Shown here: positions 9,159 to 19,166 of the stretch, one piece after another | Layout: the number at the start of each line of letters is the position of its first letter | Position numbering within the stretch: position 1 is the stretch's first letter | Origin: an uncultured Bacteroidota bacterium | GTDB lineage: Bacteria > Bacteroidota > Bacteroidia > Flavobacteriales > Flavobacteriaceae | Assembly: GCA_903824755.1 (NCBI GenBank) | Contig: CAIJXW010000043.1 | Span: 1-40,647, forward strand | Reading direction: 5' to 3' | DNA length: 40,647 bases | Notes under the pieces: generated by a model | The model's input: only the letters and a program-made list of their open reading frames with translations | The model's database searches: none | Told to the model about the DNA's origin: nothing | Translations under genes and position numbers: made by a program

Positions 9159-10343
9159 TTATGCGACCGCTGCTTTTATTCTTCGCAATGCTTCTGTCAA
9201 TAAATCTTCGCTAGTAGCATAAGAAAAACGAATGCAGTCTGGATTTCCAAAAGCATCGCCAGTTACTGTGGCCACGTTTGCATGGGATAAAAGATACATC
9301 GAAAAGTCATTTGCATCTTTAATAAAAGTTCCATTTAAAGTTTTTCCGAAAAAATAAGAGACATCTGGAAAAACATAGAAAGCACCCTCTGGAACGTTGA
9401 TTTTTATACCTGGAATTTCTTTTAAAAGACCAACAACCAAATCTCTACGTCTATGAAATGCTTCCACCATGTGTTTCAAAACAATTGGATCAGCGTCAAC
9501 AGCAGTAATTGTGGCTCTTTGGGCAATAGAATTTGCTCCGCTAGTAACTTGGCCTTGAATTTTTATACAGGCTTTTGCAATAAATTCAGGAGCTCCTATA
9601 TAACCAATTCGCCACCCCGTCATTGCAAATGCTTTTGCAACGCCATTTACGGTTATTGTTTTTTCAAACATACCAGGAATTGAACCAATACTACAAAATG
9701 TACCCGAAAAATTAATGTGTTCATAAATTTCATCGGCCACAACATATATATTTGGGTATTTTTCTAAGACTTTTGCTAATGCCGTTAATTCTTCCCGATT
9801 ATAGACAGAACCACTAGGATTGCAAGGAGAACTGAACCACATCATTTTAGTTTTTGGCGTTATAGCCGCTTCCAGTTGTGCGGGTGTAATTTTGAAATCA
9901 CTATCAATAGAAGTAGGAACTTCGATAGGAATTCCTCCAGAGAGTTTAATTATTTCAAAATAACTAACCCAATATGGTGCTGGCAAAATTACCTCGTCAC
10001 CGTCATTCAACATAACTTGTGCAATATTATATAAAGATTGTTTTGCACCAGTAGAAACTACAATTTGTGATGGTTTATAATCCAAATTGTTGTCCCTTTT
10101 AAATTTTCTACAAATAGCTTCTTTTAATTCTAAATAGCCTTCAACAGGAGAATAGGTGCTATAATTTTCGTCAATAGCTTTTTTTGCGGCGTCCTTAATA
10201 AAGTCGGGAGTATTGAAGTCGGGTTCCCCTAAGCTTAAACTAATTATGTCTTTTCCTTGTGATTTTAATTCTCTGGCTAAAGCAGCCATTGCTAATGTTT
10301 GCGATGTTGATAAATTATTTATCCTGTCAGAAAGTGGGTTCAT
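9159..10343 (-). CDS. Class I/II pyridoxal phosphate-dependent aminotransferase (aspartate aminotransferase-like)
   Basis: SLGEPDFNTPDFI, YSPVEGYLELKEAI, SPCNPSGSVY, AMTGWRIGY. Confidence 0.95.
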   Translation of the reverse strand: MNPLSDRINNLSTSQTLAMAALARELKSQGKDIISLSLGEPDFNTPDFIKDAAKKAIDENYSTYSPVEGYLELKEAICRKFKRDNNLDYKPSQIVVSTGAKQSLYNIAQVMLNDGDEVILPAPYWVSYFEIIKLSGGIPIEVPTSIDSDFKITPAQLEAAITPKTKMMWFSSPCNPSGSVYNREELTALAKVLEKYPNIYVVADEIYEHINFSGTFCSIGSIPGMFEKTITVNGVAKAFAMTGWRIGYIGAPEFIAKACIKIQGQVTSGANSIAQRATITAVDADPIVLKHMVEAFHRRRDLVVGLLKEIPGIKINVPEGAFYVFPDVSYFFGKTLNGTFIKDANDFSMYLLSHANVATVTGDAFGNPDCIRFSYATSEDLLTEALRRIKAAVA

Positions 10344-10379
10344 TAGTTGTAAAGGTTGTGTTGTTTTAATTAAAGTTAT

Positions 10380-11477
10380 TTATGCTATTAATGCTGGATT
10401 TGTTCCTAAATCTTTTAGATGTTTGAAGTGAGCAATTACAGCACTTCTCATTGATTTATATTCATAATATGGCAAATTACATTCCTGAGCGGTTTGTTTT
10501 ACAATTTTTGCAATTTTGCCATAATGAACGTGACTGATATTTGGAAAAATATGATGCTCTATTTGATGATTTAAACCTCCTGTATAATAGTTGATTAGCC
10601 AGTTTTTTGGAGCAAAATTAGTAGTAGTATATAATTGATGAATCGCCCAAGTATTTGCTATTTCACCATTTTCGTCTGGGCTAGGATTTGTAGTTTCTTC
10701 GACTACATGTGCTAATTGAAAAACGATGCTCAATATTAATCCAGCTGTATAATGCATTACAAAAAAACCAATTAAGACTTGCCACCAAATGATTCCAAGT
10801 ACCATCGGAATTACTATCCAAACCCCAAAATAAATCACTTTTGTTATTACTAATGTTGTCCATAAAGTTTTAGGACTTTTAGCATCTCCATAAGATAGTT
10901 TTCTTTTCAAATAGGCTTTCATCTGCTTAAAATCAGTAGTTAAAGCCCAGTTAAATGTCAATAATCCATATAGAAAAATAGAATAATAATGTTGAAATTT
11001 ATGAAAATTATACCACTTCGCATCTTTGGTAAATCGAATTACCCTTCCTGCATCTAAATCTTCATCATGACCTGGGATATTGGTATATGTATGGTGCAAG
11101 ACATTGTGTTGAACTTGCCAATTATAGACATTTCCAGCCAAAATATAGATGCTTGACCCCATTATTTTATTTAGCCATGGCTTCGAGGAATAGGAACCAT
11201 GATTTCCGTCATGCATCACGTTCATTCCAACACCTGCCATGCCAATACCGATTACGATACTAGAAAGCAAATGCAACCAAAAAGGCATATTTAATGTTAA
11301 TATTAGAAAATAAGGAGTTAAGAAAAGCGAAAACATTACTATGGTTTTCAAGTGTAGTTTCCAATTCCCAGTTTTTTTTATATTATTGTCTTTAAAATAA
11401 TCGTTTACGCGAGAATTTAAAGTTCTAAAAAACTTCATTGAGTCGTTTCTAGAAAAAGTTGGAGCAGTAATATTCAT
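10380..11477 (-). CDS. Acyl-CoA/fatty acid desaturase (cytochrome b5-less front-end type)
   Basis: Three His boxes HDGNHGS, HNVLHHTYTN, HQIEHHIFP with multiple TM segments. Confidence 0.93.
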   Translation of the reverse strand: MNITAPTFSRNDSMKFFRTLNSRVNDYFKDNNIKKTGNWKLHLKTIVMFSLFLTPYFLILTLNMPFWLHLLSSIVIGIGMAGVGMNVMHDGNHGSYSSKPWLNKIMGSSIYILAGNVYNWQVQHNVLHHTYTNIPGHDEDLDAGRVIRFTKDAKWYNFHKFQHYYSIFLYGLLTFNWALTTDFKQMKAYLKRKLSYGDAKSPKTLWTTLVITKVIYFGVWIVIPMVLGIIWWQVLIGFFVMHYTAGLILSIVFQLAHVVEETTNPSPDENGEIANTWAIHQLYTTTNFAPKNWLINYYTGGLNHQIEHHIFPNISHVHYGKIAKIVKQTAQECNLPYYEYKSMRSAVIAHFKHLKDLGTNPALIA

Positions 11478-11565
11478 ATAAAAATGATTGAATTTTCATC
11501 AAAGATAATTAATATATAAATTTATAAACCTAAAAAGCAGTTAAATATTTCAACGTTTAATTCAT

Positions 11566-11573
11566 TACTTTTG
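11566..11573 (+). promoter_or_regulatory. Putative -7 element (TACTTTTG) for rsmG
   Basis: TAnnTTTG match 15 nt before ATG 11589, implying a 5' leader of about 10-12 nt. Confidence 0.45.
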
Positions 11574-11588
11574 TCGAAAACTTTATTA

Positions 11589-12218
11589 ATGGAAGAAATT
11601 ATTGCTTATTTTCCAAATTTGACTGAGATTCAACAGAAACAATTCCGTCAATTAGAGGTACTTTATTTTGATTGGAATTCAAAAATTAACGTTATTTCTC
11701 GCAAAGATATCGACCAATTATATATCAAACATGTGCTTCATTCATTGGCAATAGCCAAAATTCAAAAGTTTGAACCTGGAACTTATGTTTTGGACGTTGG
11801 AACTGGTGGTGGTTTTCCTGGAATCCCCCTGGCTATTCTTTTTCCTGAAACCCGTTTTTATTTGATTGATGTAATTCTGAAGAAAATAAATGTTGTAAAA
11901 GCCGTAGCCGAAGCCTTGGAACTAAAAAATGTTAAAGCTGAACAAATTAGAGCCGAAAATGTAAAAGGTGATTTTGATTTTATCGTTAGTCGTGCCGTAA
12001 CCAACATGCCTGATTTTGTTTCTTGGATTAAAAATAAAATAAAAAAACAGCAAAAACACGAACTTAAAAATGGGATTCTGTATCTAAAAGGTGGCGATTT
12101 ATCTCAAGAATTGGAGCGTTTTCCTGAAGCAACAGAATATAATATTTCTGATTTCTTTGCCGATGAATTTTTTGAAACTAAAAAAGTAGTTCATTTACCA
12201 CTGAAGTTCAAGTCGTAA
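11589..12218 (+). CDS. rsmG: 16S rRNA (guanine(527)-N(7))-methyltransferase
   Basis: DWNSKINVISRKDI, HVLHSLAI, VLDVGTGGGFPGIPLAILFP. ATG 11589 preferred over the TTG at 11571, which lies in the -7 box. Confidence 0.95.
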   Translation: MEEIIAYFPNLTEIQQKQFRQLEVLYFDWNSKINVISRKDIDQLYIKHVLHSLAIAKIQKFEPGTYVLDVGTGGGFPGIPLAILFPETRFYLIDVILKKINVVKAVAEALELKNVKAEQIRAENVKGDFDFIVSRAVTNMPDFVSWIKNKIKKQQKHELKNGILYLKGGDLSQELERFPEATEYNISDFFADEFFETKKVVHLPLKFKS

Positions 12219-12250
12219 ATTTATAGTTTTATATATCGATTTTTTTAAAT

Positions 12251-12287
12251 AAAAAAAAGCCAAATCAAAATTCTGATTTGGCTTTTT
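12251..12287. terminator. Bidirectional terminator between convergent rsmG and pruA
   Basis: AAAAAGCCAAATCA-AAATTC-TGATTTGGCTTTTT. Confidence 0.88.
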
Positions 12288-12304
12288 CTGTTAATTAAAA
12301 TAAT

Positions 12305-13933
12305 TTATTCTCCCAAAAACGGATATCTATAGTCCTCTGGAGTTACAAAAGTTTCTTTAATTGTTCTTGGCGAAACCCAACGCAATAAATTCAATGAAGA
12401 ACCCGCTTTGTCATTTGTTCCGGAGGCTCTAGCCCCGCCAAATGGTTGCATTCCAACTACTGCACCTGTCGGTTTGTCGTTGATATAGAAGTTTCCAGCA
12501 GCATTCTGCAACGCAACAGTTGCTTGTTCAATTGCATATCGATCTTGACTGAAAACGGCGCCTGTTAAAGCATATTCAGAAGTTTCGTCAACTAGTTTTA
12601 GAGTAGTTTCCCAAGTGTCATCTTCATATATATAGATAGTCATTACGGGCCCAAATAATTCGGTTTCCATAGTAGAATATTTTGGATTTGTAGTCACAAT
12701 TACTGTGGGTTCAACAAAATATCCTACCGATTTATCATAGTTTCCGCCAATAATAATTTCGGCATCAGTATCCTTTTTTGCTTGATCAATATAGCGAACT
12801 AATTTATCAAATGAGCCTTCGTGAATTACTGCTGTAACAAAATTTCCTAAATCTTCGGGCGAACCCATTTTCATTGATTTTATATCGGTTATTAATTGAG
12901 CTTTTATTGAAGGCCAAAGACTTTTTGGCAAATAAGCTCTAGAAGCTGCCGAACATTTCTGCCCTTGAAATTCAAATGCACCTCGAGTTATCCCAGTGGT
13001 TACTTGTTTAATATTGGCACTTGGGTGAGCAATTATAAAGTCTTTCCCGCCTGTTTCTCCAACAATTCTTGGATAGGTTTTATAGTGATGAATATTTGTT
13101 CCTATTTTTGCCCAAATAGCCTTGAATACATGTGTTGACCCAGTAAAATGGACTCCAGCAAAATCGCGACTTTCAAGAACTGTATTTGTAATCATTTCGG
13201 CATCTCCAAAAACTACATTGATTACACCGTCTGGCACTCCCGCCTCTTTGAAAACATCAATAATTATTTTTGCCGAAAAAACTTGACTATCACTTGGTTT
13301 CCAAACCACAACATTTCCCATCATGGCAGCACTTGCAGGTAAATTTGCAGCAATTGCAGTAAAATTAAAGGGTGTAATTGCATATACAAAACCCTCCAAT
13401 GGGCGATATTCCAAACGGTTCCATACCGATGAATCCGAATTGGGCTGATCGTTATAAATTTGGGTCATGAATTCGACATTAAATCTCAAAAAGTCTATCA
13501 ATTCACAAGAAGCGTCAATTTCTGCCTGATGAACGGTTTTGGATTGAGCAATCATTGTGGCGGCATTTATTTTTGCTCTATATGGACCTGCAATTAGTTC
13601 GGCGGCCTTCAAAAATATTGCTGCACGTTGCTCCCAAGCCATATTTGCCCAGACATTTCTTGATGCCAATGCACTTGAAATGGCTTTTTCTATATGTGTT
13701 TTTTCTGCTAAATGATAGGTTCCTACAATGTGTTTATAATCGTGAGGAGCCGTCATGTTTTGAGTGTTTCCTGTTTTTATTTCTTCGCTTCCAATATATA
13801 AAGGAACATCAATTTTTGAGTTCCACATTTCTTTATAAGCAGAAAGAACAGCAATTCTTTCAGGCGAATTTTGGGCATAAGATTTTACGGGTTCGTTTAC
13901 CGCTTTCGGAACATGAAAAAAGCCTTTTAGCAT
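12305..13933 (-). CDS. pruA: L-glutamate gamma-semialdehyde dehydrogenase (1-pyrroline-5-carboxylate dehydrogenase)
   Basis: FNFTAIAANLPASAAMMGN, HFTGSTHVFK, GETGGKDFI, FEFQGQKCSAASRAY, QPFGGARASGTNDKAG. Confidence 0.96.
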   Translation of the reverse strand: MLKGFFHVPKAVNEPVKSYAQNSPERIAVLSAYKEMWNSKIDVPLYIGSEEIKTGNTQNMTAPHDYKHIVGTYHLAEKTHIEKAISSALASRNVWANMAWEQRAAIFLKAAELIAGPYRAKINAATMIAQSKTVHQAEIDASCELIDFLRFNVEFMTQIYNDQPNSDSSVWNRLEYRPLEGFVYAITPFNFTAIAANLPASAAMMGNVVVWKPSDSQVFSAKIIIDVFKEAGVPDGVINVVFGDAEMITNTVLESRDFAGVHFTGSTHVFKAIWAKIGTNIHHYKTYPRIVGETGGKDFIIAHPSANIKQVTTGITRGAFEFQGQKCSAASRAYLPKSLWPSIKAQLITDIKSMKMGSPEDLGNFVTAVIHEGSFDKLVRYIDQAKKDTDAEIIIGGNYDKSVGYFVEPTVIVTTNPKYSTMETELFGPVMTIYIYEDDTWETTLKLVDETSEYALTGAVFSQDRYAIEQATVALQNAAGNFYINDKPTGAVVGMQPFGGARASGTNDKAGSSLNLLRWVSPRTIKETFVTPEDYRYPFLGE

Positions 13934-14059
13934 AATATTTTTTATTTGAATTTATAGAATAGGTAGTGTTTATATGTTTTATTTTTTACAAAAGTACAAA
14001 TCAAAAACATATAATTTGTAGTTTATCATTTAGAAAACAAAATATATAAAAAGGGAGGT

Positions 14060-14446
14060 TTAATTTAGTGCATAAGGGGCGCTAAGTCTGAAAGAAGGAA
14101 CAACTACCCGAAAATTTCGAGTGGTTGTAAAATTAATCATATTAAAATAACCTCGCATCGCACCAAATGGTGACGAAAGCAAACAGCCAGAACTGTATTT
14201 GTGAGATTCTCCAGGTTTTAATACTGGTTTTTTTCCAATAACCCCTTCACCATCAACAATTTCCATACCAGACAATGAGTCAAAAATTTCCCAATGACGC
14301 GTGATTAATTGTACCGAATCTTTGCTATGGTTTTCTATTGTTATTTCATAACTAAAGGCAAAGTGCATTTTGTAGTTTTTGAAGTAAGTGCCTTCAAAAC
14401 TAGTCAAAACTGAAATTTTTATACCTCTTGTAATTTGTGTAACCAT
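14060..14446 (-). CDS. apaG: Co2+/Mg2+ efflux protein ApaG
   Basis: 128 aa; FAFSYEITIENHS, RHWEIFDS, VEGVIGKKPVLKPGE-type ApaG motifs, SSPFGAMRGYF. Confidence 0.95.
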   Translation of the reverse strand: MVTQITRGIKISVLTSFEGTYFKNYKMHFAFSYEITIENHSKDSVQLITRHWEIFDSLSGMEIVDGEGVIGKKPVLKPGESHKYSSGCLLSSPFGAMRGYFNMINFTTTRNFRVVVPSFRLSAPYALN

Positions 14447-14524
14447 GTTCTTGAGTAATGGGATTATTTTACTTTTCCAAATTTACAAATTTTTGTAAAT
14501 GGTTTTACGTTTCTTTAAAAAAAA

Positions 14525-15775
14525 TTAATTCGTAATGTCTGTTGAGTTTGCAACCCCTTTTCCAATGATTCTGTCATATCGTTTTCCGTTTTCTCGATAA
14601 TAAACAATTACAAAATAATTGTTTTCCGTTTGAAAATAATTGCCGTCAACGTTATTTTTATAATCTATAGTCCCGCTTTTATCGGCTAGAATATATTGAT
14701 AATTTGTAAATCCTTGTTTGATGATTATCGCTTTTTCATATAACCCTTTTGATTGGTTATAATCCATTTTGTTCTCGGAACTTAAAGCATAATTATTAAA
14801 CATTCCGTTGATATAAATGTCTTTGTTTTCATAAAACGGGGCATTTAGACTAAAAAATACCCAGGTATAATCGGATTCTATTTCGCTGTTTTCAGCATTG
14901 ATACAATTTGGAATAAAGGTTCCGTTAGCATCTGGATAGAAGGTATAGGGACTTTTTCCACGAGCAAAATTGGTATATAGATGCGTGTTGTATAGGCCGC
15001 CACTTAAATCGACAGACCCCACATTGTTAGTTCTTGCTTTGGCATCTTTGTTTTCAAAAAATAAAAATTCATTACCCGCCCAAAACTGGGTTTCTGCATC
15101 ATATTTATAGATTAAATCATTTCCAATTGTATACATTGGTTTTATGTTTGTAATCATAGAATTTATTTGCCCATTTTGCATTAATGCTACTTTCACATTT
15201 TGCAACGGACTTTGAAACATTATCGATGCTGATTTTACCGAAAAATCTAAATTTTGCTTTGTGTCGATTGTCTCCATCGTTCTTGCTCTTTTGATTGAAA
15301 TGGGAACAGTAGCAAAATTTTCGGTGAGCATGAATTTTCTCGAAAAAACAATGTCTCTTTCTTCGTTTAATATGTGTAACATATAATTTCCGCTAACATT
15401 AAACTGAGTATTTTTGTTGGGAAGTGACAGCTTATAATGGGAATAAATTTGCAAAGTATTGAATGAATTTGAATAATCTTGAATCCGAATATTATCGAAA
15501 CCACTGATATATTCGTTTTTTGATAATTCGGAAGGTTTCCAATCATAATTGCAATGAACTATTTCATAATAGTAGTTGGCTTCATTACCATACAAATCAT
15601 CAAATTGAATTTGAAAACTCTCGTTTAGTCCAAAAAGCGGTATCGTGTTTTGTCCGTTTTGGATAAAGGCCACCGATTTTATATTGAATGGCGGAACGAC
15701 CTCTTTTTCTACTTGAGAATAGGAAAAGCAGGAAACCAAAAGCAACAATAGAGATTTCAAAAACACATTTTTCAT
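14525..15775 (-). CDS. Type IX secretion system plug-domain protein (DUF5103)
   Basis: Family recognised from FNIKSVAF...YYYEIVHCNYDWKPSELSKNEYISGFDN...YSHYKLSLPN; start moved to ATG at 15775, giving a standard signal peptide. Confidence 0.85.
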   Translation of the reverse strand: MKNVFLKSLLLLLVSCFSYSQVEKEVVPPFNIKSVAFIQNGQNTIPLFGLNESFQIQFDDLYGNEANYYYEIVHCNYDWKPSELSKNEYISGFDNIRIQDYSNSFNTLQIYSHYKLSLPNKNTQFNVSGNYMLHILNEERDIVFSRKFMLTENFATVPISIKRARTMETIDTKQNLDFSVKSASIMFQSPLQNVKVALMQNGQINSMITNIKPMYTIGNDLIYKYDAETQFWAGNEFLFFENKDAKARTNNVGSVDLSGGLYNTHLYTNFARGKSPYTFYPDANGTFIPNCINAENSEIESDYTWVFFSLNAPFYENKDIYINGMFNNYALSSENKMDYNQSKGLYEKAIIIKQGFTNYQYILADKSGTIDYKNNVDGNYFQTENNYFVIVYYRENGKRYDRIIGKGVANSTDITN

Positions 15776-15843
15776 AATTTGATTTTTGTAAATATAAGAA
15801 ATTATAGCAACCAACAATATAACCAATAAATATGTTTTTTTAA

Positions 15844-16614
15844 TTATTTAAAACAAACTGGAATAATTTCTCCTTTTGCCAAACAATATTTTTCAACTAA
15901 CTCGTGATTGATTTTATTAGTATAATCTTCTTCAATAACCCGAAATCCTATGCTTCGCAATTTATCAAAATAATCCCGCCCATATATTCTAACATGATCA
16001 TATTGGCCAAAAATGGCTGCCCGTTCTTTTTGATTCGTAATAGTATCATCAGAAAAAGTAGTAGCTCTGTTTAGATCTTGTGGAATTTGAAAAATCCCCA
16101 TTCCTCCGGGTTTTAAAACCCGATATAATTCACTCATCGCCTTTGTGTCGTCTGGAATGTGTTCCAAAACGTGATTGCACAATATAATGTCATACGAATT
16201 ATCCTCAAATGGTAAATCACATATATCAGCCTTCACATCAGCAAGTGGAGAAAACAAATCGGTGGTAGTATAGTCGATATTTTTCTGATTTCTAAATAGT
16301 TTATAGAACGCTTGTTCTGGAGCAAAATGAAGGACTTTCTTTTTTTTATTGGAAGAAAAAAAATCAGTTTCATTGTTTAAATACAACCACAATAATCGAT
16401 GTCTTTCTAACGAAAGCGTACTGGGGGAAAGCACGTTATTGCGTTGATTTCCATAGCCATAAGGCAAGAACATTTTAAAACTTTTTTGGTCTATTGGATC
16501 CGTAAATTTATCTCCTTTCAGCAGTAAAGCTAGGATTGGTCGAGCAATATAGCTTAGCCGAATAAGGATTGGACGAGGAATGGTATTGAGGATGAATTTA
16601 AACATTTTTTTCAT
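15844..16614 (-). CDS. Class I SAM-dependent methyltransferase
   Basis: VLHFAPEQAFY, DICDLPFEDNSYDIILCNHVLEHIPDD, ELYRVLKPGG (methyltransf_11-like). Confidence 0.88.
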   Translation of the reverse strand: MKKMFKFILNTIPRPILIRLSYIARPILALLLKGDKFTDPIDQKSFKMFLPYGYGNQRNNVLSPSTLSLERHRLLWLYLNNETDFFSSNKKKKVLHFAPEQAFYKLFRNQKNIDYTTTDLFSPLADVKADICDLPFEDNSYDIILCNHVLEHIPDDTKAMSELYRVLKPGGMGIFQIPQDLNRATTFSDDTITNQKERAAIFGQYDHVRIYGRDYFDKLRSIGFRVIEEDYTNKINHELVEKYCLAKGEIIPVCFK

Positions 16615-16635
16615 GTCTTTGTCGGAGCTTTTTTA

Positions 16636-17454
16636 TCAAATTATAAAAGGAATTTTTCTAAATTCGTCTTCTTCATTACTCACAATTCCAAGGGCTTTAT
16701 AGACATAAGCAAAAGTAGAAAGCAGTTCTGGTTTACCGTCAATAATAGCTACATCATGCTCAAAATGGGCAGATGGTTTTCCATCGGCAGTAGTGATAGT
16801 CCAGCCGTCTTTGTGCTGTTTTATATTTTTTGTTCCCATATTAATCATGGGTTCAATAGCAACAACCATTCCTTCCAAAAAGAGTTTGCCTCGACCTCGT
16901 TTTCCATAATTTGGCATTTCTGGGTCTTCGTGCATTTTCTGACCTAAACCATGCCCAACTAATTCACGAACAACGCCGTAGCCATGACTTTCTGTATATT
17001 TTTGAATTGCATTTCCAACATCTTCAACTCGGTTTCCTATTTTAAATTCGCGAATACCTATATATAATGATTCTTTGGTAACTTGTAATAATTTTTTGGT
17101 CTCGGGAGCCACTTCGCCAATCTCAAAAGAATAGGCATGATCGCCGTGATAACCATTTTTGAAAGCACCACAATCAACCGAAATAACATCGCCACTTTCT
17201 AACGGTATATTATTCGGAATTCCATGAACAACTTGTGCATTAGGGCTCATACAGAGTGAATTAGGAAAACCATATAGCCCAAGAAAACTTGGCACCGCAC
17301 CATGGTCTCTGATAAATTCTTCGGCTAGTTTGTCTAAATATAGCGTAGTTATGCCAGGCTTAATTTCGCTGGCAATCATTCCTAATGTTTTTGAAACTAT
17401 CAATGCACTCTCGCGCATAAGTTCAATTTCTTCTCGTGTTTTCTGGATAATCAT
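16636..17454 (-). CDS. map: Type I methionyl aminopeptidase
   Basis: SLCMSPNAQVVHGIPN, GDVISVDCGAFKNGYHGDHAYSF, GHGLGQKMHEDPEMPNYG, GMVVAIEPM. Confidence 0.97.
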   Translation of the reverse strand: MIIQKTREEIELMRESALIVSKTLGMIASEIKPGITTLYLDKLAEEFIRDHGAVPSFLGLYGFPNSLCMSPNAQVVHGIPNNIPLESGDVISVDCGAFKNGYHGDHAYSFEIGEVAPETKKLLQVTKESLYIGIREFKIGNRVEDVGNAIQKYTESHGYGVVRELVGHGLGQKMHEDPEMPNYGKRGRGKLFLEGMVVAIEPMINMGTKNIKQHKDGWTITTADGKPSAHFEHDVAIIDGKPELLSTFAYVYKALGIVSNEEDEFRKIPFII

Positions 17455-17537
17455 TTATTTTTTTTGAAAGTGCTAAAATACAATATTCTATTGATTTTGT
17501 TTTTTATATAAAAGAATAGTTTCAAAAAGATGTATAC

Positions 17538-19055
17538 TTATAATAACGAGTGTCGGGTCATTGCTGTTGGTTTTTCTATCCCCATTAATTCAAGAATGGT
17601 CGGGGCAATATCGCCCAAAACGCCATCATGAATTGTTTTTAACTCCTTGTCGATTAGGATAATTGGGACTGGATTTGTGGTGTGAGCCGTATTTGGACTT
17701 CCGTCTGGATTTATCATTGTTTCGCAATTTCCGTGATCGGCAATAAGAAGGGTAGAATAATTGTTTTTTAAAGCTGCCGTAATTACTTTTTCGACACATT
17801 TATCTACGGCTTCACAAGCCTTTATTGCTGCATTCATATCGCCTGTATGCCCAACCATATCACCATTTGCAAAATTTAGACATACAAAATCAACTTCTCC
17901 TTTTTCTATTTCTGGCACTAATGCTTCTGTTAATTCAAACGCACTCATTTCGGGTTGCAAATCGTATGTTGCCACTTTTGGTGAATTTTTTAATATTCGG
18001 CTTTCGCCAAAAAAAGGAGTTTCACGACCGCCCGAGAAGAAGAATGTCACGTGAGGGTACTTTTCTGTTTCGGCAATTCGGATTTGTTTTTTGTTGGCTT
18101 TCTCCAAAACTTCGCCTAGTGTTTCTGTGATGTTGTCTTTATTGTAAACTACTTTTACGTTGCTGTATGTCTCGTCATAGTTGGTTAGCGTTACATAATA
18201 TAAGTTCAATTTATGCATGTTTTGCTCATGAAAATCTTTTTGAGACAATGCCTCTGTTAACTCTCTACCTCTGTCTGTTCGGAAATTAAAGAATAAAACG
18301 ACATCATTTTCCTGAATAGTTGCAATTGGATTTTCAGCTTCGTCCACCATTATTATTGGGGCTATAAATTCGTCTGTGATATTTTTTTTATAGCTTTCTT
18401 CGATGGTATTGATGGCATTTTTTGAATGAGTTCCTACTGCGTTAACTAATAAATCGTAGGCTAATTTTATTCGTTCCCATCGTTTGTCTCGATCCATGGC
18501 GTAGTATCTACCTATAACTGTGGCGAGTTTTACGGTTGTTTTTTGTATATAGTTTTCTATATCCTGAATATATTTTTTTCCTGATTTTGGGTCAACGTCA
18601 CGTCCGTCAGTAAAGGCATGAATATATACTTTTTTCAACCCGAAGTTTTGTGTTGCGTCTATCAGTCCTCGCAAATGTGATGTGTGAGAGTGAACGCCTC
18701 CGTCAGAAACAAGTCCCAGAAGATGGACGTTTGTGTTGTGGTCTTTTGCATATTGAAAGGCGTCAACTAAAACGGGTTCGGTGTTTAAAGTTTTGTGTTC
18801 TACGGCCAAATTTATTTTGGCTAAATCTTGATATACAATTCGTCCTGCTCCAAGGTTCATGTGTCCCACTTCTGAATTTCCCATTTGGCCCTCAGGCAAA
18901 CCTACATTTAGTCCGTCTGTTCGGAGTTGTGCATTTGGAAATTTTGAATATAATGATTCTATAAATGGAATGTTTGCGTTGTCGATTGCAGATACTTTTG
19001 GGTCTGGAGATTTGCCCCAACCATCAAGAATCATGAGGATTACTTTCTTGTTCAT
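17538..19055 (-). CDS. gpmI: 2,3-bisphosphoglycerate-independent phosphoglycerate mutase
   Basis: MILDGWGKSPD, GNSEVGHMNLGAGRIVYQDL, HIHAFTDGRDVDPKSG-like, LNFANGDMVGHTGD, ADHGNCE. Confidence 0.97.
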   Translation of the reverse strand: MNKKVILMILDGWGKSPDPKVSAIDNANIPFIESLYSKFPNAQLRTDGLNVGLPEGQMGNSEVGHMNLGAGRIVYQDLAKINLAVEHKTLNTEPVLVDAFQYAKDHNTNVHLLGLVSDGGVHSHTSHLRGLIDATQNFGLKKVYIHAFTDGRDVDPKSGKKYIQDIENYIQKTTVKLATVIGRYYAMDRDKRWERIKLAYDLLVNAVGTHSKNAINTIEESYKKNITDEFIAPIIMVDEAENPIATIQENDVVLFFNFRTDRGRELTEALSQKDFHEQNMHKLNLYYVTLTNYDETYSNVKVVYNKDNITETLGEVLEKANKKQIRIAETEKYPHVTFFFSGGRETPFFGESRILKNSPKVATYDLQPEMSAFELTEALVPEIEKGEVDFVCLNFANGDMVGHTGDMNAAIKACEAVDKCVEKVITAALKNNYSTLLIADHGNCETMINPDGSPNTAHTTNPVPIILIDKELKTIHDGVLGDIAPTILELMGIEKPTAMTRHSLL

Positions 19056-19068
19056 GTTTGCAGTTTAA

Positions 19069-19149
19069 TAGCCCAGATGGCAGTGGAAATCCTTTTTGTT
19101 TTTTCTTTAAAAAACAAAAAGATTGAAACGCACAGCTGGAAATAGCTCC
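19069..19149. repeat. Structured intergenic element (nested inverted repeats), copy 1
   Basis: Minus-strand reading GGAGCTATTTCCAGCTGTGCGTTTCAATCTTTTTGTTTTTTAAAGAAAAAACAAAAAGGATTTCCACTGCCATCTGGGCTA; nested pairs AGC/GCT, CCAG/CTGG, GTG/CAC, then a 13-bp perfect stem CTTTTTGTTTTTT/AAAAAACAAAAAG. A diverged copy lies at 33958-34011. Confidence 0.75.
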
Positions 19150-19166
19150 AAATTTAAGAAATAAAA

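Noticed and set aside
11571-11588. TTG start for rsmG
   Set aside because: The TTG is part of the TACTTTTG -7 box; ATG 11589 gives the expected N-terminus.
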